From: Erysipelothrix sp.
GTDB lineage: Bacteria > Bacillota_I > Bacilli_A > Erysipelotrichales > Erysipelotrichaceae
Direction of reading: 5' to 3'
DNA: 33,851 nt
Assembly (NCBI GenBank): GCA_012512595.1
Contig: JAAZDW010000008.1
Span: 1 to 33,851 of the forward strand
Under the pieces are notes generated by a model. The model was given only the letters and a program-made list of their open reading frames with translations. It was not told the origin of the DNA and did not search any database. Positions 32,615 through 33,851 of this stretch are shown here, piece after piece. A program made the translations under genes and the position numbers. Positions within the stretch are counted from its first letter, which is position 1. Every line of letters starts with the position of its first letter.

Positions 32615-33851
32615 TAAATAACCTCCTTGATAATTTCAATAATTTCACTTAAATCTTCTACTAAATAATCTGGTTTAACATCAATTAAATCTTGTCTGAT
32701 TTCCTCTACTCCAAGTAGGGCAATTGAAATACAGCCACTTGCTTTTGCAGCTAAGATATCGGTAACTGTATCGCCAACATAATAGCACTTTTTAGCCTTT
32801 GGTAAAACTGCGTCTTTAGCTTTTAAAATACCTAAGGGACTAGGTTTGGCTTTTTCTACTTCATCGCCACCAACTACAACATCCATGTATTTATCAAAAT
32901 CTAAAACTTTTAATCCCAGATTTAAGGAGTCTTTCCACTTACTGGAAACAACACCCATCTTTACTTTATTTGATTTTAAATACTCTAGCAATTTTGTTGC
33001 ATTTTCTATTTCCGTCAAAGAAGTTTTTTGTAAAAGAAAGTTTATTTCACGGTATTCATTTATATACTGGTCAACATCGTCTAACTTTAAATATTTTTTA
33101 AATGTGTAGTCTAAGGTTGGTCCAACATAACTTACTTCCATTTCGCGCGTGATTTCTATTTCTGGAAAATGCTTTTCAAAGACTTGATTAAAGGAGTCAA
33201 TGATAAGGGCGTTACTGTCAGCTATAGTTCCGTCAAAGTCAAATAAGACTAAAACATCTTCGGCTTTATTCTTTTTAAAGACTCCCAGCAAACCTAAGGC
33301 TCCAATTATAATAAAAATCACTGATACAATTTGGGCTGACTTTAAACTAAATAACATTAAACTATCAGATCTAAAGTGTTCAACAACAAAGCGGACAATC
33401 CCATACCAAAGTAGATATGAAAAGGCATAGTCGCCTTTTTTAATTTTCTTAACTCTTTTTAATAGAAAGTAAATTAAAAGAAATCCGACAATATTTAAAC
33501 TACTTTCTAAAAGAAACATTGGTTGCCGATAAGCCCCATCAATAAACATATGATTTTTTAGCCATAATGGCCAACCATTAAAGAAACTTTCACTGACCTT
33601 TTGGCCAAAGGCTTCTTGATTTAAGAAGTTACCCCAACGACCGATTGCTTGAGCTATTAGTAAGTTTGGCATTGTGCTATCTGCTAAATCAACAAAATCA
33701 ATATTTTGTCTTTTACTCGCAAAATATGCATAAGCTGCACCACCAAACAAACCACCTTGGATCGCTAAGCCACCATCTCTAAAAGCAAATACTTTCATTG
33801 GATTATTAATAAAATATGCCTTATCAGGATAAAATAGTACATACCAAAGTC
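32614..33851 (-). CDS. Lgt-PpaX fusion: prolipoprotein diacylglyceryl transferase plus HAD phosphatase (5' end outside window)
   Basis: One open frame of at least 411 codons, still open at the right edge; ATG 33798 is internal. The first visible ~190 residues are the C-terminal two-thirds of Lgt, the membrane enzyme that lipidates prolipoproteins. GGLAIQGG, IGRWGNFLNQEAFG (conserved Arg, Asn, Glu) and YGIVRFVVEHFR match its core. A last helix (VIFIIIGALGLLGVF) and a short charged linker lead into a HAD-superfamily phosphatase like PpaX/Gph: FDFDGTIADS (catalytic Asp pair), VVSSKWKDS, KAKPSPLGIL, YVGDTVTD. In Bacillus lgt and ppaX are adjacent separate genes. The motif normally reading HGG has Gln for His here. 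Confidence 0.9.
   Translation of the reverse strand, partial: LWYVLFYPDKAYFINNPMKVFAFRDGGLAIQGGLFGGAAYAYFASKRQNIDFVDLADSTMPNLLIAQAIGRWGNFLNQEAFGQKVSESFFNGWPLWLKNHMFIDGAYRQPMFLLESSLNIVGFLLIYFLLKRVKKIKKGDYAFSYLLWYGIVRFVVEHFRSDSLMLFSLKSAQIVSVIFIIIGALGLLGVFKKNKAEDVLVLFDFDGTIADSNALIIDSFNQVFEKHFPEIEITREMEVSYVGPTLDYTFKKYLKLDDVDQYINEYREINFLLQKTSLTEIENATKLLEYLKSNKVKMGVVSSKWKDSLNLGLKVLDFDKYMDVVVGGDEVEKAKPSPLGILKAKDAVLPKAKKCYYVGDTVTDILAAKASGCISIALLGVEEIRQDLIDVKPDYLVEDLSEIIEIIKEVI

Noticed and set aside
1-33851. Mobile elements, prophage genes, CRISPR arrays and defence islands
   Set aside because: No transposase, integrase, Cas or restriction genes, no spaced direct repeats, and no tRNA or rRNA genes were found on either strand; all long frames belong to housekeeping or simple metabolic families.

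Overview
The window is AT-rich, gene-dense chromosomal core DNA from a low-GC Gram-positive lineage. TGA is used as a stop (for example at the ends of rnr and yvcK), and an intact RF2 gene is present to read it. So this is not a UGA=Trp mycoplasma. Gene content (SecG, ComF, LemA, pyruvate formate-lyase, two iron alcohol dehydrogenases, an ECF folate-type S component) and small gene sizes fit a fermentative Mollicutes-like bacterium with the standard code (Acholeplasma/Izemoplasma type) or a close Firmicutes relative. That placement is an inference.

Layout. (1) 1-3180, minus: start of the S10 ribosomal operon (rpsJ-rplC-rplD-rplW-rplB-rpsS), with a promoter and a structured leader of about 120 nt upstream of rpsJ. 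(2) 3217-7537, minus: secA-prfB-yitT/yvjA; prfB needs the classical +1 programmed frameshift. (3) 7639-9793, minus: comFA-comFC followed by two cold-shock-domain genes. (4) 9884-15465: a fermentation island with pflB-pflA (minus) flanked by two paralogous iron alcohol dehydrogenases (plus), bounded by strong terminators. These two dehydrogenases are the only plus-strand genes. (5) 15512-19353, minus: secG, rnr-smpB and a CPBP protease-like membrane protein. (6) 19537-22832, minus: pgk-tpiA-eno. (7) 22954-27041, minus: an orphan solute-binding lipoprotein, ung, folC and a FolT-like S component. (8) 27232-28700, minus: an XRE regulator, lemA and ogt. (9) 28776-33851, minus: lgt fused to a PpaX-like phosphatase, trxB, a D-2-hydroxyacid dehydrogenase, yvcK and whiA.

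Several blocks keep the gene order of Bacillus with deletions: comF to secA-prfB-yvjA without flagellar genes or hpf; pgk-tpi-eno without gapA and pgm; lgt-ppaX-trxB-yvcK-whiA without rapZ and crh. The window therefore looks like a streamlined Firmicutes core. I see no CRISPR, prophage, insertion sequence, tRNA or rRNA, and no intergenic gap over 300 bp. The most unusual items are the Lgt-HAD fusion with a His-to-Gln change in the Lgt motif, the 2-hydroxyacid dehydrogenase in the place of rapZ, the enlarged FolT-like protein, the duplicated dehydrogenases around pfl, and RNA-level control candidates in the S10 operon and between secG and rnr.
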